Shown here piece by piece: positions 41,505-51,142 of a stretch of 64,000 nt of DNA (position 1 is the stretch's first letter; the number at the start of each line of letters is the position of its first letter). The stretch spans positions 62,001 through 126,000 of the forward strand of contig NZ_MVDE01000002.1 of NCBI RefSeq assembly GCF_002843385.1, read 5' to 3'. A program made the translations under genes and the position numbers. The notes under the pieces are model-generated. The model made no database searches, was not told where the DNA came from, and saw only the letters and a list, made by a program, of their open reading frames with translations. This DNA comes from Labilibaculum manganireducens (GTDB lineage Bacteria > Bacteroidota > Bacteroidia > Bacteroidales > Marinifilaceae).

Positions 41505-42584
41505 ATGAAAATTAACTATATGTCCAGAATTATTGCATTTTTTATTTGCTTATGTCTTGCTGAGCTTGCATTCGGACAGACTTCAGCTCCAACATATAGT
41601 AATGAATTTCTGTCTATTGGAGTAGGTGCAAGATCTTTTGGAATGGGAAATGCCACCATTGCTTCTCAAAATGATGTTGAATCGTCTTATTGGAATCCTG
41701 CTAATTTAGTGGAGTTAAGAACAAAGTTTGATGTTTCGGCGATGCATGCCGAATATTTCGGAGGCTTATCAGCATACGATTATTTGGGTTTTGGCATGAA
41801 AATAAATGAGAAAAGTGCGGTTGGTTTAAGTTTGCTGCGTTACGGGGTTGATGATATTCCGAATACACTGGAATTAATTGACAAAGATGGAAACATCCGC
41901 TACGATTTGGTAACGACCTTCTCGGCAGCCGATTATGCATTTCTTTTTTCATATTCCCGAAAAACAGAAATAGAAGGATTGAGCATAGGTGGAAATCTGA
42001 AATTAATTTATCGGCACACTGGTGATTTTGCTTCGGCTTACGGCTTTGGATTTGATATTGCAGGAACATACCGAAAAGGGAAATGGCGAATGGGGGCTGT
42101 TCTTAGAGATGCCACAAGCACTTTTAATGCATGGGTGTTTAAAACCGGAGATCTTGAAAAAGTGTTTGAACTAACAGGCAACGAAATACCTGAGAATTCT
42201 ACGGAAATTACTTTGCCAAGATTGATTCTTGCAGTAAGCCGGGAATTTACCATTTCAGACAAATTTTCATTGTTAACGGAGCTCGATATGGATATGACTT
42301 TCGACGGACAGAGAAATGTTTTGATTCAGGGAGATCCAATCAGTATCGATCCTCACTTTGGTTTGGAAGCTTCCTACAAACAGTTTATATTTCTTCGTGC
42401 CGGACTAAGTAATTTTCAGGAAGAAACCGATTTTGACCAAACTAAGTCGTGGACTTTTCAACCCAATTTAGGTTTGGGGATTCGTTATAAAAATTTCAGA
42501 TTGGATTATGCCTTAACGGATATTGGAGATCAGTCAATAGCTAAATATTCCAACGTATTTTCCTTGTCTTATGCTTTTGATTAG
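41505..42584 (+). CDS. PorV/PorQ-family outer-membrane barrel protein
   Basis: A 359-residue protein with a signal peptide ending near AFGQ (residue 25) and beta-strand-rich repeats of alternating hydrophobic residues to the last residue. The N-terminus (EFLSIGVGARSFGMGNATIA, SSYWNPANL) is the family pattern seen in PorV and PorQ of type IX secretion and in FadL-like barrels. No other type IX gene is nearby. A specific secretion role cannot be claimed. Confidence 0.7.
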   Translation: MKINYMSRIIAFFICLCLAELAFGQTSAPTYSNEFLSIGVGARSFGMGNATIASQNDVESSYWNPANLVELRTKFDVSAMHAEYFGGLSAYDYLGFGMKINEKSAVGLSLLRYGVDDIPNTLELIDKDGNIRYDLVTTFSAADYAFLFSYSRKTEIEGLSIGGNLKLIYRHTGDFASAYGFGFDIAGTYRKGKWRMGAVLRDATSTFNAWVFKTGDLEKVFELTGNEIPENSTEITLPRLILAVSREFTISDKFSLLTELDMDMTFDGQRNVLIQGDPISIDPHFGLEASYKQFIFLRAGLSNFQEETDFDQTKSWTFQPNLGLGIRYKNFRLDYALTDIGDQSIAKYSNVFSLSYAFD

Positions 42585-42623
42585 ATAAGACTTACAATCA
42601 TTTTAATAGAATTACAATAACGC

Positions 42624-43652
42624 ATGGCAAATGTTATTATCCAAATTCATGGTTTAGGCAATAAACCACCTAAGGACTTATTGGAACGTTGGTGGGAACG
42701 AGCCATGATTGAAGGCTTAAAAAACAACAATTACAAAACTGATTTACCAAAACATGAAATGGTTTATTGGGCCGATATTCTGCACGATAAACCGTTAAAT
42801 CAGTTCGAAAAAGATAAAGAAAGTCCTTATTACCTGGATGAAATTTATGCAAAACCAAGCAAAGAGCTCTTGCCCGAAAATCATGATACAAGAAAAAAGA
42901 TCATTGGATTTTTGAACCGGCAACTAAACCGGATTTTCCTAAACGAAGACTTCTCTTTAAATTATTCTTTTATAACGGACAGTATTTTAAGTAATTACTT
43001 TACAGATCTGGAGACTTACTACAAAGAGGAAACTACTGTAGAAGCAGCATCCACCACCAAAATAAAAGATCTGATAAGAGAGAGATTATTAAAAGTACTC
43101 GAAAAATATCAGAAGGATAATATCATGTTGATCGCTCATTCAATGGGATCGATAGTGGCTTTTGATGTTCTGACTTTTTTAGCTGATCAAATTAAGATTC
43201 ATACTTTAATTTCCATTGGTTCTCCTCTGGGTTTGCCAATAGTTGTTAGTAAAATTGCCGCAGAACAAAGGCAAAAATTAAACGGACAAAGTTTCATGAT
43301 TACACCTGAAGGTGTTAAGAACAATTGGTACAACTTTTCTGATATTTTGGATAAAGTAGCTTTAAACTATGAATTGGCTGATGATTTTTCTGAGAATAAA
43401 TTTGGCGTAAAACCTGTCGATTTTTTAGTTGTAAACAACTATGAAATAAATGGTGTCGCTAATCCTCATAAATCCTATGGTTATTTGCGTACGCCCGAAT
43501 TTTCCAAAATACTGAATGGGTTCATTCTCTCCGAACGCTTAACATTCAAAGAAAAATTAGTTGGAAGAACAAATAAATACTTTAAAATAACCAAACTGAA
43601 ATTTTCTATTCAGAAAAGGAAAGTTCGATCGTGGTTTCGCAGAAAGAGATAA
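42624..43652 (+). CDS. Alpha/beta hydrolase of unknown substrate
   Basis: A 342-residue cytoplasmic protein. IIQIHGLGNKPP near residue 5 is the oxyanion region, and LIAHSMGSIVAFDVL (about 170-184) is the nucleophile elbow with Ser in the G/AxSxG motif. The acid and His should lie in the DFLVVNNYEINGVANPHKSY segment. A strongly basic C-terminus (KLKFSIQKRKVRSWFRRKR) could bind membranes or nucleic acid. It follows the PorV-like gene by 39 bp. Confidence 0.65.
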   Translation: MANVIIQIHGLGNKPPKDLLERWWERAMIEGLKNNNYKTDLPKHEMVYWADILHDKPLNQFEKDKESPYYLDEIYAKPSKELLPENHDTRKKIIGFLNRQLNRIFLNEDFSLNYSFITDSILSNYFTDLETYYKEETTVEAASTTKIKDLIRERLLKVLEKYQKDNIMLIAHSMGSIVAFDVLTFLADQIKIHTLISIGSPLGLPIVVSKIAAEQRQKLNGQSFMITPEGVKNNWYNFSDILDKVALNYELADDFSENKFGVKPVDFLVVNNYEINGVANPHKSYGYLRTPEFSKILNGFILSERLTFKEKLVGRTNKYFKITKLKFSIQKRKVRSWFRRKR

Positions 43653-43756
43653 GAAAAATTTTACTGACTACATTATATGATGTTGATTTTACCTGACCTA
43701 ACATGCAACGCACACTGTCAATTTTGCATGAATGAGTAAGAATTGCAGCTGTGGGG

Positions 43757-43924
43757 AATGTGATTGTAGTCTTCGGGAGCGAAAATGTAAGTCAAAACAC
43801 TTCCAATGTTGCTTCCGGGAATTTGAATGTTGATAAAGGGATCGTAAATGTTTCTTTTGGGAATCTGAATGTAGACCAAGGAAATGAAAATGTAAGTGTT
43901 GGAATTCCATATGTTGTTTGCGGG
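43757..43924 (+). repeat. Eight tandem 21-bp units, heptad-coding if translated
   Basis: Eight contiguous units of exactly 21 bp with the shared core xAATGTxxxxxxxxGGG. Read in frame on the plus strand, each unit gives seven residues of the form x-x-N-V-x-x-G (NLNVDKG, IVNVSFG, NLNVDQG, NENVSVG). The only in-frame start is a GTG at 43751 with no obvious ribosome site, and the frame ends at 43936. The array is called as DNA, not as a gene, and it could be a remnant of a repeat protein. Confidence 0.75.
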
Positions 43925-44095
43925 AATTCAGCATAACCTGTGTTAAAAGAACACCCTATGTTATGCAATTTCAAGAATTACTCTTTATTTTGGTTTTGTC
44001 AGTTTTGATTGTCTGGCTGTCTAGTATTGTTGCTAATGTAGTACATTAAATTTTCCCCTTGGGATATGGAAATAACATACGAAGGAAAAAATAAT

Positions 44096-44128
44096 AACCC
44101 CAAAGAATTTTATTCTTTGGGGTTTGTT
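44096..44128. terminator. Strong bidirectional terminator
   Basis: AACCCCAAAGAA (44096-44107), a 5-nt loop and TTCTTTGGGGTT (44113-44124) form a perfect 12-bp stem. T-rich sequence follows on both strands. It ends the minus-strand SDR gene (stop at 44130) and would also stop transcripts from the hydrolase gene. Confidence 0.85.
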
Positions 44129-44129
44129 T

Positions 44130-44906
44130 TTATCCGTGAATTCCTAATATTTGTCCGCCGTCAACGCTGATGGTTTGCCCGGTGATGTAGCCTGAGGAAG
44201 GAGAAAGCAACCAAGCGGCCAGTTGACCCAAATCTTCAGGATTTCCCATTCGTTTCATTCTGATGCCCGAGGCAATTTTATCTTTAGCTTCCTGTGAAGT
44301 GATATTTTCCTGTTCAGCTTTTTTCTCTAATAATCTATTAATGGCAGGTGTTTCATGATATCCCGGGCCAACAATGTTTAGTGTTACTCCCGATTCGGCA
44401 ATTTCCTGCGAAAGGGTTTTTACAAAACCAACAACCGAAAGACGCAGTGAGGTACTCAATACCAAATTATCAATGGGTTGTTTTACCGACGAACTTTCTA
44501 AAAAAACCATTCTTCCGTAACCTTCTTTCATCATCAAAGGAACAAGAGTCTGGGTCAATTCTACTTTCCAACGCAATAGCTGATGATAGGCATTATCCCA
44601 ATCGTCAAGTTTTGTCTCCAAGGTTTTCATTGCCGGTGGACCGCCGGCATTTACAAAAGCACCAGAGAGCTTTCTATTGCCTATTTTTTCCAATAACAGA
44701 CGGACGGTTTCCGATTGAGTGATATCACCGCAAAAGCTTTCTATTTGATCTGGATTGGAATGTTGCAATTCATCCAGTTTCTCTTGTCCGCGGGCAATGG
44801 CAATTACATTAGCACCATCAGCGACTAAATTTTTTAATACGGCACTCCCGAATCCCGATGTGGCGCCACAAACCACAAAGAGTTGATTTTTAATGTGTAA
44901 ATCCAT
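44130..44906 (-). CDS. SDR-family oxidoreductase with atypical active site
   Basis: A 258-residue Rossmann-fold protein. CGATSGFGSAVL is the nucleotide-binding loop, NAGGPP the NAG motif, and a Ser sits in LESSSVKQP. The expected YxxxK is replaced: the aligned segment reads LSTSLRLSVVGF, with no Tyr and with Arg near the Lys position. SDR proteins with this change exist and may use a different chemistry. It ends TGQTISVDGGQILG, as in FabG-like proteins. It lies 4 bp downstream of the beta-propeller gene. Confidence 0.8.
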   Translation of the reverse strand: MDLHIKNQLFVVCGATSGFGSAVLKNLVADGANVIAIARGQEKLDELQHSNPDQIESFCGDITQSETVRLLLEKIGNRKLSGAFVNAGGPPAMKTLETKLDDWDNAYHQLLRWKVELTQTLVPLMMKEGYGRMVFLESSSVKQPIDNLVLSTSLRLSVVGFVKTLSQEIAESGVTLNIVGPGYHETPAINRLLEKKAEQENITSQEAKDKIASGIRMKRMGNPEDLGQLAAWLLSPSSGYITGQTISVDGGQILGIHG

Positions 44907-44910
44907 AAAA

Positions 44911-45780
44911 TTATTTTTTTAACTGATAGGCAATTACCCTATTGTTATGAAATGTAGGAACTAAAATTATTTTTTGTTCGGGAATATAGCCTAAATCGGC
45001 TGCGTTTATTTGCTGTTCGGCCGAGCTTAGCAGCTTTTTAGCTTTTCCCGATTTAATCATCTGTATGTTGCCCACCCAATCTGATATTATCCAGGTGTTG
45101 TCATCAATACTTATCAATCCATCTATGCTTCCTGTGTTATCAGCAAGAGTTTTAATCGATTTAGTGTCTGTCTCAATTTTAATAATTTTGTTGAGAACAC
45201 CGGCACAAAGATAATCATCCTTAAAGGTTAAGCCGTTTACATGATCCAGTTGATCGTCTTTTAACCAGACTGTAAAATTTCCATTTTTCAGACGGTGAAT
45301 ACTCCCTGTCATATTATCGGAAACATAAACAGTTCCGGTTTTAGGATTTACTGCAACATCATTTAGAAAAATGGCCGTTGGGGCAGGATATTTCTTTACA
45401 ATTTCACCTTTTGCAATATCAATTACTGCCAAATCGTTAATATCACTAACAAAAAGGAAATTGCCGTATTTGGCCATTCCTTTAGGAGCGTCAAGTCCGG
45501 TAATCCATTTGTGTGTAGTAATTTCACCTTTTAGGTTAAGCTTGGAAATGTATCCATTACCATCCTGATTGCTGGGCGTTCCTTTTATATTCGAAACATA
45601 TATGCAGGAATTGTCAGCATCGAAAAATACCGATTCAGGAACTTCAAGAGTGTTTTCACTTTCCCAAACAAATTCAAGTTCCGGGCTGAGAAACGCGGGA
45701 ACATCTGTTTGCTGTCCAAAACTTGCAGAGCTTTGTATGCAAATTAGGGCGATGGCTGTAAACTGAATAATTTTTGTCAT
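44911..45780 (-). CDS. Secreted SMP-30/gluconolactonase-like beta-propeller protein
   Basis: A 289-residue exported protein whose signal peptide ends at ASFGQ. The ATG at 45780-45778 (MTKIIQFTAIALIC) is preferred over an in-frame start at 45804. Repeated blade motifs such as VYVSDNMTGSIHRL, LFVSDINDLAVIDI and WIISDWVGNIQMI indicate a six-bladed propeller of the SMP-30/NHL type. Calcium-dependent lactonase activity is possible but unproven. It is cotranscribed with the SDR gene. Confidence 0.75.
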   Translation of the reverse strand: MTKIIQFTAIALICIQSSASFGQQTDVPAFLSPELEFVWESENTLEVPESVFFDADNSCIYVSNIKGTPSNQDGNGYISKLNLKGEITTHKWITGLDAPKGMAKYGNFLFVSDINDLAVIDIAKGEIVKKYPAPTAIFLNDVAVNPKTGTVYVSDNMTGSIHRLKNGNFTVWLKDDQLDHVNGLTFKDDYLCAGVLNKIIKIETDTKSIKTLADNTGSIDGLISIDDNTWIISDWVGNIQMIKSGKAKKLLSSAEQQINAADLGYIPEQKIILVPTFHNNRVIAYQLKK

Positions 45781-45874
45781 GATATATTGGTTAAAAGTTC
45801 GCAAACGTGAAGTTACGACTTTTTACAGATCAGACCTGAAATATTATTCGCGATAAGGATATGTTACTGTTAAT

Positions 45875-46534
45875 TTAATCGGAGAAACGGCCAATGATAG
45901 TTTGAGAACCAGTTACTTTCTGGTTTAATTTCACATCAATTTTTGTTCCCAAGGGAAGGTAAAGATCAACTCTTGAACCAAATTTAATGAATCCTTCCTG
46001 CTCACATTGCTCTACTTTTTCGCCTTCTACCGAGTAAGACACGATTCTACGGGCAACAGCACCGGCAATTTGTCTCATTAAAATGGTGATGTTCTTGTCT
46101 TTCTCGATTACGATTGTAGTTCTTTCGTTTTCGGTAGAAGATTTAGGCAACCAGGCTTTTAAGAATAAGCCACTATGGTGTTTGCAATATTTTATCAATC
46201 CTTGTACAGGATACCAGTTAATATGAACGTTTAAGGGTGACATAAAGATAGAAACCTGAAGTCTTCTATCTTTAAAATACTCCGATTCTTCTGTTTCTTC
46301 TATCACAACCACTTTTCCATCTGCAGGAGCAATAATCAAATTATCTCCAATAACAGGGGTACGTTTAGGAACCCTGAAAAAAGATACAACCAACAAGAAA
46401 AATGCGATGCTTACCGCTAAGAAGATATCGAATAAAAGTCCGGAACCAATGGTGAAAAACAGTATTGCATCTATAACTGCAATAGCGATAAAAAATACTG
46501 CAATAATTCCGAATCCTTCCTTGTGAATTGTCAT
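45875..46534 (-). CDS. psd: Phosphatidylserine decarboxylase proenzyme
   Basis: A 219-residue short-form decarboxylase. Two N-terminal helices lead into the catalytic domain. FIKFGSRVDLYLP contains the Gly-Ser pair at which the proenzyme cleaves itself to form the pyruvoyl group. It converts phosphatidylserine to phosphatidylethanolamine. It lies 25 bp downstream of cdsA. Confidence 0.92.
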   Translation of the reverse strand: MTIHKEGFGIIAVFFIAIAVIDAILFFTIGSGLLFDIFLAVSIAFFLLVVSFFRVPKRTPVIGDNLIIAPADGKVVVIEETEESEYFKDRRLQVSIFMSPLNVHINWYPVQGLIKYCKHHSGLFLKAWLPKSSTENERTTIVIEKDKNITILMRQIAGAVARRIVSYSVEGEKVEQCEQEGFIKFGSRVDLYLPLGTKIDVKLNQKVTGSQTIIGRFSD

Positions 46535-46559
46535 ATTTTGAATTTAAATTTTGGCAAAT

Positions 46560-47384
46560 TTAATGAAAAAATTCTTTGATTGTTTGCAAGAATACAAAAA
46601 CCATAGGAGATACTAACAAAATGGCATCAAAGCGATCAAGAATGCCACCGTGTCCAGGCAGGATATTTCCTGAATCTTTAATGTTGATACTCCGCTTGAA
46701 AAGAGATTCGACTAAATCACCAATTGATCCGAAAACAACAACGATTACTCCGGTTACCAACCATTGAATCAGAGTTAAGTCGTTGGAGTAATTGGAGTAT
46801 AACCAAGCAATTCCCAGTGTTATAATTGCACCGCCAATGCTTCCTTCCCATGATTTTTTCGGCGAAATGCGCTCAAAAAGTCTGTGTTTTCCAAAATTAA
46901 CACCTACTAAATAAGCTCCTGTATCATTCGCCCAAATCATCACAAAAACACCCAGAATTATTTCGTAATGAAATTGGTGACTATTAAATGGAAAAACCAT
47001 ATAATTCAATAATGAGAAGGGTAGTGCCACATATAGTAAACCCAACAATGTAAATGCGATATTCACAAATGGATTTTCTTTTTTTCGGTACAATTCAATA
47101 ATGGGGATCATCACAACCGTTACTGCGAACAAAAGAAAAATACCAGAGTTGTTTAAGTAAGTGTTCGCGAAACAGGCTAAAAATAATATTCCAGCAGCAA
47201 ACATACCAGTATAACATTGTGGTGTGCTGTTTGCTTTTTTAGCCAATTTGTAAAATTCAAAAGTACCTAATAGGGTAATTCCAAGAAAAACGACTAAAAA
47301 GCCAATTGGGTGCAGGGTAATTCCCGCTATTAAAACAATTGCAAAAATTGCAGCTGATAATGTTCTCTTGATAAAGTTCCCCAC
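46560..47384 (-). CDS. cdsA: Phosphatidate cytidylyltransferase
   Basis: A 274-residue membrane enzyme making CDP-diacylglycerol. The signature near the C-terminus is KRSINIKDSGNILPGHGGIL followed by DRFD. About eight helices. The start appears to be GTG (47384-47382), since no ATG fits the N-terminus. A strong terminator for ftsH lies upstream, so cdsA-psd probably has its own promoter in 47385-47541. Confidence 0.92.
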   Translation of the reverse strand: MGNFIKRTLSAAIFAIVLIAGITLHPIGFLVVFLGITLLGTFEFYKLAKKANSTPQCYTGMFAAGILFLACFANTYLNNSGIFLLFAVTVVMIPIIELYRKKENPFVNIAFTLLGLLYVALPFSLLNYMVFPFNSHQFHYEIILGVFVMIWANDTGAYLVGVNFGKHRLFERISPKKSWEGSIGGAIITLGIAWLYSNYSNDLTLIQWLVTGVIVVVFGSIGDLVESLFKRSINIKDSGNILPGHGGILDRFDAILLVSPMVFVFLQTIKEFFH

Positions 47385-47541
47385 TTGATATATTTTATAT
47401 AGTTGAATCTGACCCTAACCTGCAGATTTTGCTTTTGTAATTATTCGATCCCAAAAATAGTGTTTTTTCAGCACTTATTACAATCGGGTATCTTAAGCGA
47501 ATCTTTTAGGAGTGGATAAGAAAAAAAGAGGTTAAAAAAAA

Positions 47542-47573
47542 GCTAAATTATTGAGTTTCCTCAATAATTTAGC
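47542..47573 (-). terminator. Intrinsic terminator of ftsH
   Basis: A perfect 14-bp stem, GCTAAATTATTGAG (47542-47555) and CTCAATAATTTAGC (47560-47573), with a 4-nt loop. On the minus strand it is followed by eight T residues, 28 bp after the ftsH stop. Confidence 0.9.
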
Positions 47574-47600
47574 AATTTAAGTTATGATGGTAAGGACTGA

Positions 47601-49637
47601 TTAAACAGCCTGACTTTCATTGTCTTTAGTTGTGTTTTCAGCTTCAGTAGTTGGAGTAATTTTCTTTTCACCTAAACCTTGAGGCTCTCCAAATTTTCGT
47701 TTGCCAAAAATTGCTTCTAAATCTTCACTGAAGATAACTTCACGTTCCAAAAGTAATTCTGCAAGTTTTTTGTGTTTCGACATATTGTCTAAAAGAACTT
47801 GTTTGGCTCTTTTGTAACTTGTTTCGATTAAGATTTTAATTTCAGAATCAATTAGTTCAGCAGTTTTCTCACTGTATGGTTTTGAAAACCCATAATCTGA
47901 TTGTCCTGATGAGTCGTAATAACTAACATTTCCCACTTTCTCACTCATACCGAATATTGAAACCATCGCCATTGCTTGCTTGGTTACTTTTTCCAAATCG
48001 TTTTGAGCACCAGTTGAAATTTTAGCAAAAGTTATTTCTTCCGCAGCACGTCCACCCAATGTAGAACACATTTCGTCCAGCATTTGTTCTTTGGTTGTAA
48101 TGCTTCTTTCTTCAGGTAAATACCAAGCTGCACCCAAGGCTTTTCCACGTGGCACAATTGTTACTTTCACTAAAGGATGAGCATGTTCCAGTATCCAGGA
48201 AATAGTGGCATGACCAGCTTCGTGATAAGCAATGGTCTTCTTTTCCTGAAGTGATATGATTTTATTTTTCTTTTCCAATCCACCAATAATACGGTCAATT
48301 GCATCTAAGAAATCTTGTTTCTCAATAATTTCTTTCTTTTTCCTTGCCGCAATCAAAGCTGATTCATTACACACATTTGCAATATCAGCACCCGAGAACC
48401 CCGGAGTTTGCTTGGCCAAAAATTCCTTATCAAGATTTGGATCTAATTTTAGAGGACGTAAGTGAACACCAAAAATTTCTCTGCGTTCATTTAAATCAGG
48501 CAGTTCAACATGAATCTGACGATCGAAACGACCTGCACGCATCAAGGCGCGGTCCAAAATATCAGCGCGGTTGGTTGCGGCTAAAATAATTACACCTGAA
48601 TTGGTGTCAAAACCATCCATTTCAGTTAGCAGCTGATTCAATGTATTTTCACGTTCGTCGTTCGAACCCATGTTAGGATTTTTACCACGTGCTCTACCAA
48701 TTGCATCTATCTCATCGATAAATACAATACAAGGCGATTTTTCTTTTGCCTGCTTAAACAAATCACGAACACGACTCGCTCCAACACCAACAAACATCTC
48801 CACAAAATCGGAACCCGACATGCTAAAGAAAGGAACATTTGCTTCACCTGCAACGGCTTTTGCCAATAAGGTTTTACCAGTTCCAGGAGGTCCTACAAGT
48901 AGAGCTCCTTTAGGGATTTTACCTCCCAATTTGGTGTATCTTTGCGGATGTTTAAGAAATTCAACAATTTCTTCCACTTCCTGTTTTGCTTCCGCTAAGC
49001 CTGCAACATCTTTAAAATTGATGCTAATGTTAGATTCCTTATCGAATACTTTGGCTTTCGATTTACCAACATTAAAGATGTTACCACCTCCGCCACCTCC
49101 GCCGGCACCTTTACTCATCCGGCGGAACACATAAAACCAAATACCAATAATTAAGGCAAATGGAAGTATCCATCCAATAAAATCACCGAAATAATTTTCT
49201 TGAGTTGTATACTCAGGTTCAATCCGGTTTAAATCAGAAACCCCTTCCTGAGCACTTTCTAATTGATCAGCAAATTGCTCAATAGAACCAATTGGGAAAG
49301 TATAATGCGGACCTGTTTTTGAAGGAGAATCAAAACTACTTTCGAAAAGAGCTGGATATTTGTCCAGACTTTCCTGTTTAAGATAAACATTCACAGCAAG
49401 AAGATTCCGGATCACAACAATTCGTTCAACATCAGAGTTGCGAATCATATCATTTTTCACCTTTTGCCAGCTGGTTTCCTGTGGTTTTTGGCCAATGTTT
49501 AGAAGATTAAGAGCAATAAATGCTACGGCAATTAATCCGTAAACCCAGTATGCGTTAAATTTTGGGGGTTTAAGCATACTGTTGCCATTCTTTCCTTTTT
49601 GGTAAGGAGATTTATTTTGATCATTATTTTCTGCCAT
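47601..49637 (-). CDS. ftsH: ATP-dependent zinc metalloprotease FtsH
   Basis: A 678-residue membrane-anchored AAA+ protease for quality control of membrane proteins and short-lived regulators. Helices lie at 30-47 and 152-171 with a periplasmic domain between them. A Gly-rich linker (about 177-185) precedes the AAA domain with Walker A GPPGTGKT (249-256), [11 protein letters not shown] and the arginine-finger helix. The zinc site is HEAGH (472-476). It lies 28 bp downstream of rsfS. Confidence 0.97.
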   Translation of the reverse strand: MAENNDQNKSPYQKGKNGNSMLKPPKFNAYWVYGLIAVAFIALNLLNIGQKPQETSWQKVKNDMIRNSDVERIVVIRNLLAVNVYLKQESLDKYPALFESSFDSPSKTGPHYTFPIGSIEQFADQLESAQEGVSDLNRIEPEYTTQENYFGDFIGWILPFALIIGIWFYVFRRMSKGAGGGGGGGNIFNVGKSKAKVFDKESNISINFKDVAGLAEAKQEVEEIVEFLKHPQRYTKLGGKIPKGALLVGPPGTGKTLLAKAVAGEANVPFFSMSGSDFVEMFVGVGASRVRDLFKQAKEKSPCIVFIDEIDAIGRARGKNPNMGSNDERENTLNQLLTEMDGFDTNSGVIILAATNRADILDRALMRAGRFDRQIHVELPDLNERREIFGVHLRPLKLDPNLDKEFLAKQTPGFSGADIANVCNESALIAARKKKEIIEKQDFLDAIDRIIGGLEKKNKIISLQEKKTIAYHEAGHATISWILEHAHPLVKVTIVPRGKALGAAWYLPEERSITTKEQMLDEMCSTLGGRAAEEITFAKISTGAQNDLEKVTKQAMAMVSIFGMSEKVGNVSYYDSSGQSDYGFSKPYSEKTAELIDSEIKILIETSYKRAKQVLLDNMSKHKKLAELLLEREVIFSEDLEAIFGKRKFGEPQGLGEKKITPTTEAENTTKDNESQAV

Positions 49638-49665
49638 TCTTTTTAGTTAAAGGTTATTGTATTGG

Positions 49666-50037
49666 CTAAGCATTCTGAATTTTAGTTACAGCAGCATCTG
49701 CCCATAAACTTTCAAGTCGATAAAAATCTCTGTATTCTTTTTGAAAAATATGAACTACTACATCAGCATAATCCAATAAAATCCATTGAGAATTTTGATA
49801 TCCTTCTATTCGCCATAATTTTTCATTGATTTTTTCTCTCACATATTCTTCTGCCGATGCGGCGATTCCGTTTACGTGAGTGGATGATGTTCCATGGCAA
49901 ATAAGGAAATACTTGCAAACGGAACTATCAATATTTCTTAAGTCAATCTTAACAATTTCTACTGCTTTATTTTTTTGCAATCCCTCAATTAAGGACTCAA
50001 CGAGTTCTTCTGTTGTATTTCCTTGTTTTTCTGCCAT
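49666..50037 (-). CDS. rsfS: Ribosomal silencing factor RsfS
   Basis: A 123-residue protein that binds uL14 of the 50S subunit and blocks subunit joining in poor conditions. Family motifs are VKIDLRNIDSSVCKYFLICHG, split around DSS, and WILLDYADVVVHIFQ with YRLESLWADA. The order rsfS-ftsH-cdsA is common in Bacteroidota. Confidence 0.93.
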   Translation of the reverse strand: MAEKQGNTTEELVESLIEGLQKNKAVEIVKIDLRNIDSSVCKYFLICHGTSSTHVNGIAASAEEYVREKINEKLWRIEGYQNSQWILLDYADVVVHIFQKEYRDFYRLESLWADAAVTKIQNA

Positions 50038-50373
50038 TATTACTATTTTAATTACAAAGATAATTTTTTTTCAAATGAATAAAATTTGTTTTTCAATTTG
50101 ATTGAAATAAGCTTTTAAAATCTTTAATTCGTATCTAATTCAATAGAAACCAGTCATTTATTTTTATTGATCTTGCTTTTTATTTCGTTTTAATCGATTG
50201 TAATGTCTGTTAAATGATTCTTGTATCCCTAGTTTTCAAGAGTGATTAAGCGAATTCAAAGTTTTACATTTGTCTTTCATTATGCAAGGTAATGATTAAT
50301 TTCACCAAAGATTACCAAAATATCAATTGTTAACAGAACAGTATTGTCTCGTTGAAACTAATAATTTTCATTC
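50038..50373. other. Divergent spacer rsfS/birA
   Basis: This 336-bp AT-rich region has no gene. CAAAGATA (50055-50062, minus-strand -7 box TATCTTTG) lies just upstream of rsfS. TACATTTG (50265-50272) fits a -7 box facing birA. Neither has a clear -33 partner. Confidence 0.35.
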
Positions 50374-51123
50374 ATGAACAGATGTTTATTTTCTCCCCAT
50401 TTATTAATTCGCAAAAACGAAATGCATTCAACAAATGATTTTGCTTTGGAGTTGATAAAAACTCAAAAACCGTCAGCTGGAACTGTCGTTTTGACATTAA
50501 GTCAGACAAAAGGCCGAGGACAGCGTGCAAATATTTGGGAAAGTGAAGAAGGCAAAAACCTTACCATAAGTATCATTCTTACACCGGAATTTCTACCAAT
50601 ACCACATCAATTCCAAATTTCTATGGTTATTTCTTTGGGTGTTTACGATTATTTGAGTGGATATTTAAAGAATGTTTCTATAAAATGGCCTAATGATATT
50701 TATGTTGGAAATGAGAAGATTGCCGGCATATTAATAGAACATTCCATTATGGGATCAGCCTTAAGTCACAGTATTTGTGGTTTAGGTTTAAATATTAATC
50801 AGTTAGAATTTGTATCAGATGCGCCAAATCCAACTTCACTGGCAATTTGTACCAATAAAGAATACAATTTGGACGAAGAACTGACAAAATTGTTAGCCTG
50901 CATTGAAAATCGTTATTTTCAGTTGGTGGATCAAAAGTCAGACCTGCTGGAAAAGGATTATCTGCAATCTATGTATTGGATGAGTGAAATGCACCGGTTT
51001 TCGGATGAAAATGGTGCGTTTGAGGGACAAATTGTTGGCATCACAGAGTATGGGCAGCTGCGAATTAAGGCTAATGGTACAGAGCGGATTTATAATTTTA
51101 AAGAGGTGAACTTTATTCATTAG
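50374..51123 (+). CDS. birA: Biotin-[acetyl-CoA-carboxylase] ligase
   Basis: A 249-residue enzyme that forms biotinyl-AMP and attaches biotin to the carboxylase carrier. Visible motifs are STNDFA, LSQTKGRGQRANIWES (the GRGRxG-like biotin loop), IKWPNDIYVGNEKIAGILIE and GLGLNIN. There is no N-terminal DNA-binding domain, so it is not a repressor. It transcribes divergently from rsfS. Confidence 0.92.
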   Translation: MNRCLFSPHLLIRKNEMHSTNDFALELIKTQKPSAGTVVLTLSQTKGRGQRANIWESEEGKNLTISIILTPEFLPIPHQFQISMVISLGVYDYLSGYLKNVSIKWPNDIYVGNEKIAGILIEHSIMGSALSHSICGLGLNINQLEFVSDAPNPTSLAICTNKEYNLDEELTKLLACIENRYFQLVDQKSDLLEKDYLQSMYWMSEMHRFSDENGAFEGQIVGITEYGQLRIKANGTERIYNFKEVNFIH

Positions 51124-51140
51124 CTCACCTCTTATTTTTA
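51101..51140. terminator. Terminator overlapping the birA stop codon
   Basis: AAGAGGTGA (51101-51109) pairs with TCACCTCTT (51125-51133), followed by ATTTTTATT. The left arm lies inside the birA reading frame. It may also serve the convergent TonB receptor gene. Confidence 0.7.
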
Positions 51141-51142
51141 TT

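Larger units (their letters stand above)
43653..44129. other. Intergenic region with 21-bp repeat array
   Basis: This 477-bp stretch between convergent genes holds an eight-unit 21-bp tandem array (43757-43924), a 28-codon frame at 43963-44049 that could encode a tiny membrane peptide but has no support, and a strong terminator at 44096-44124. Confidence 0.6.

Noticed and set aside
41505-42584. Assignment as the type IX secretion protein PorV
   Set aside because: The family match is only general (PorV/PorQ/FadL-like), and no other type IX gene is nearby.
43751-43936. GTG-started frame across the 21-bp array as a gene
   Set aside because: There is no ATG, no signal peptide and no ribosome site. 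Listed as a DNA repeat only.
43963-44049. 28-codon frame MQFQELLFILVLSVLIVWLS...
   Set aside because: It looks like a single helix, but it is very short, isolated and unsupported by neighbours.
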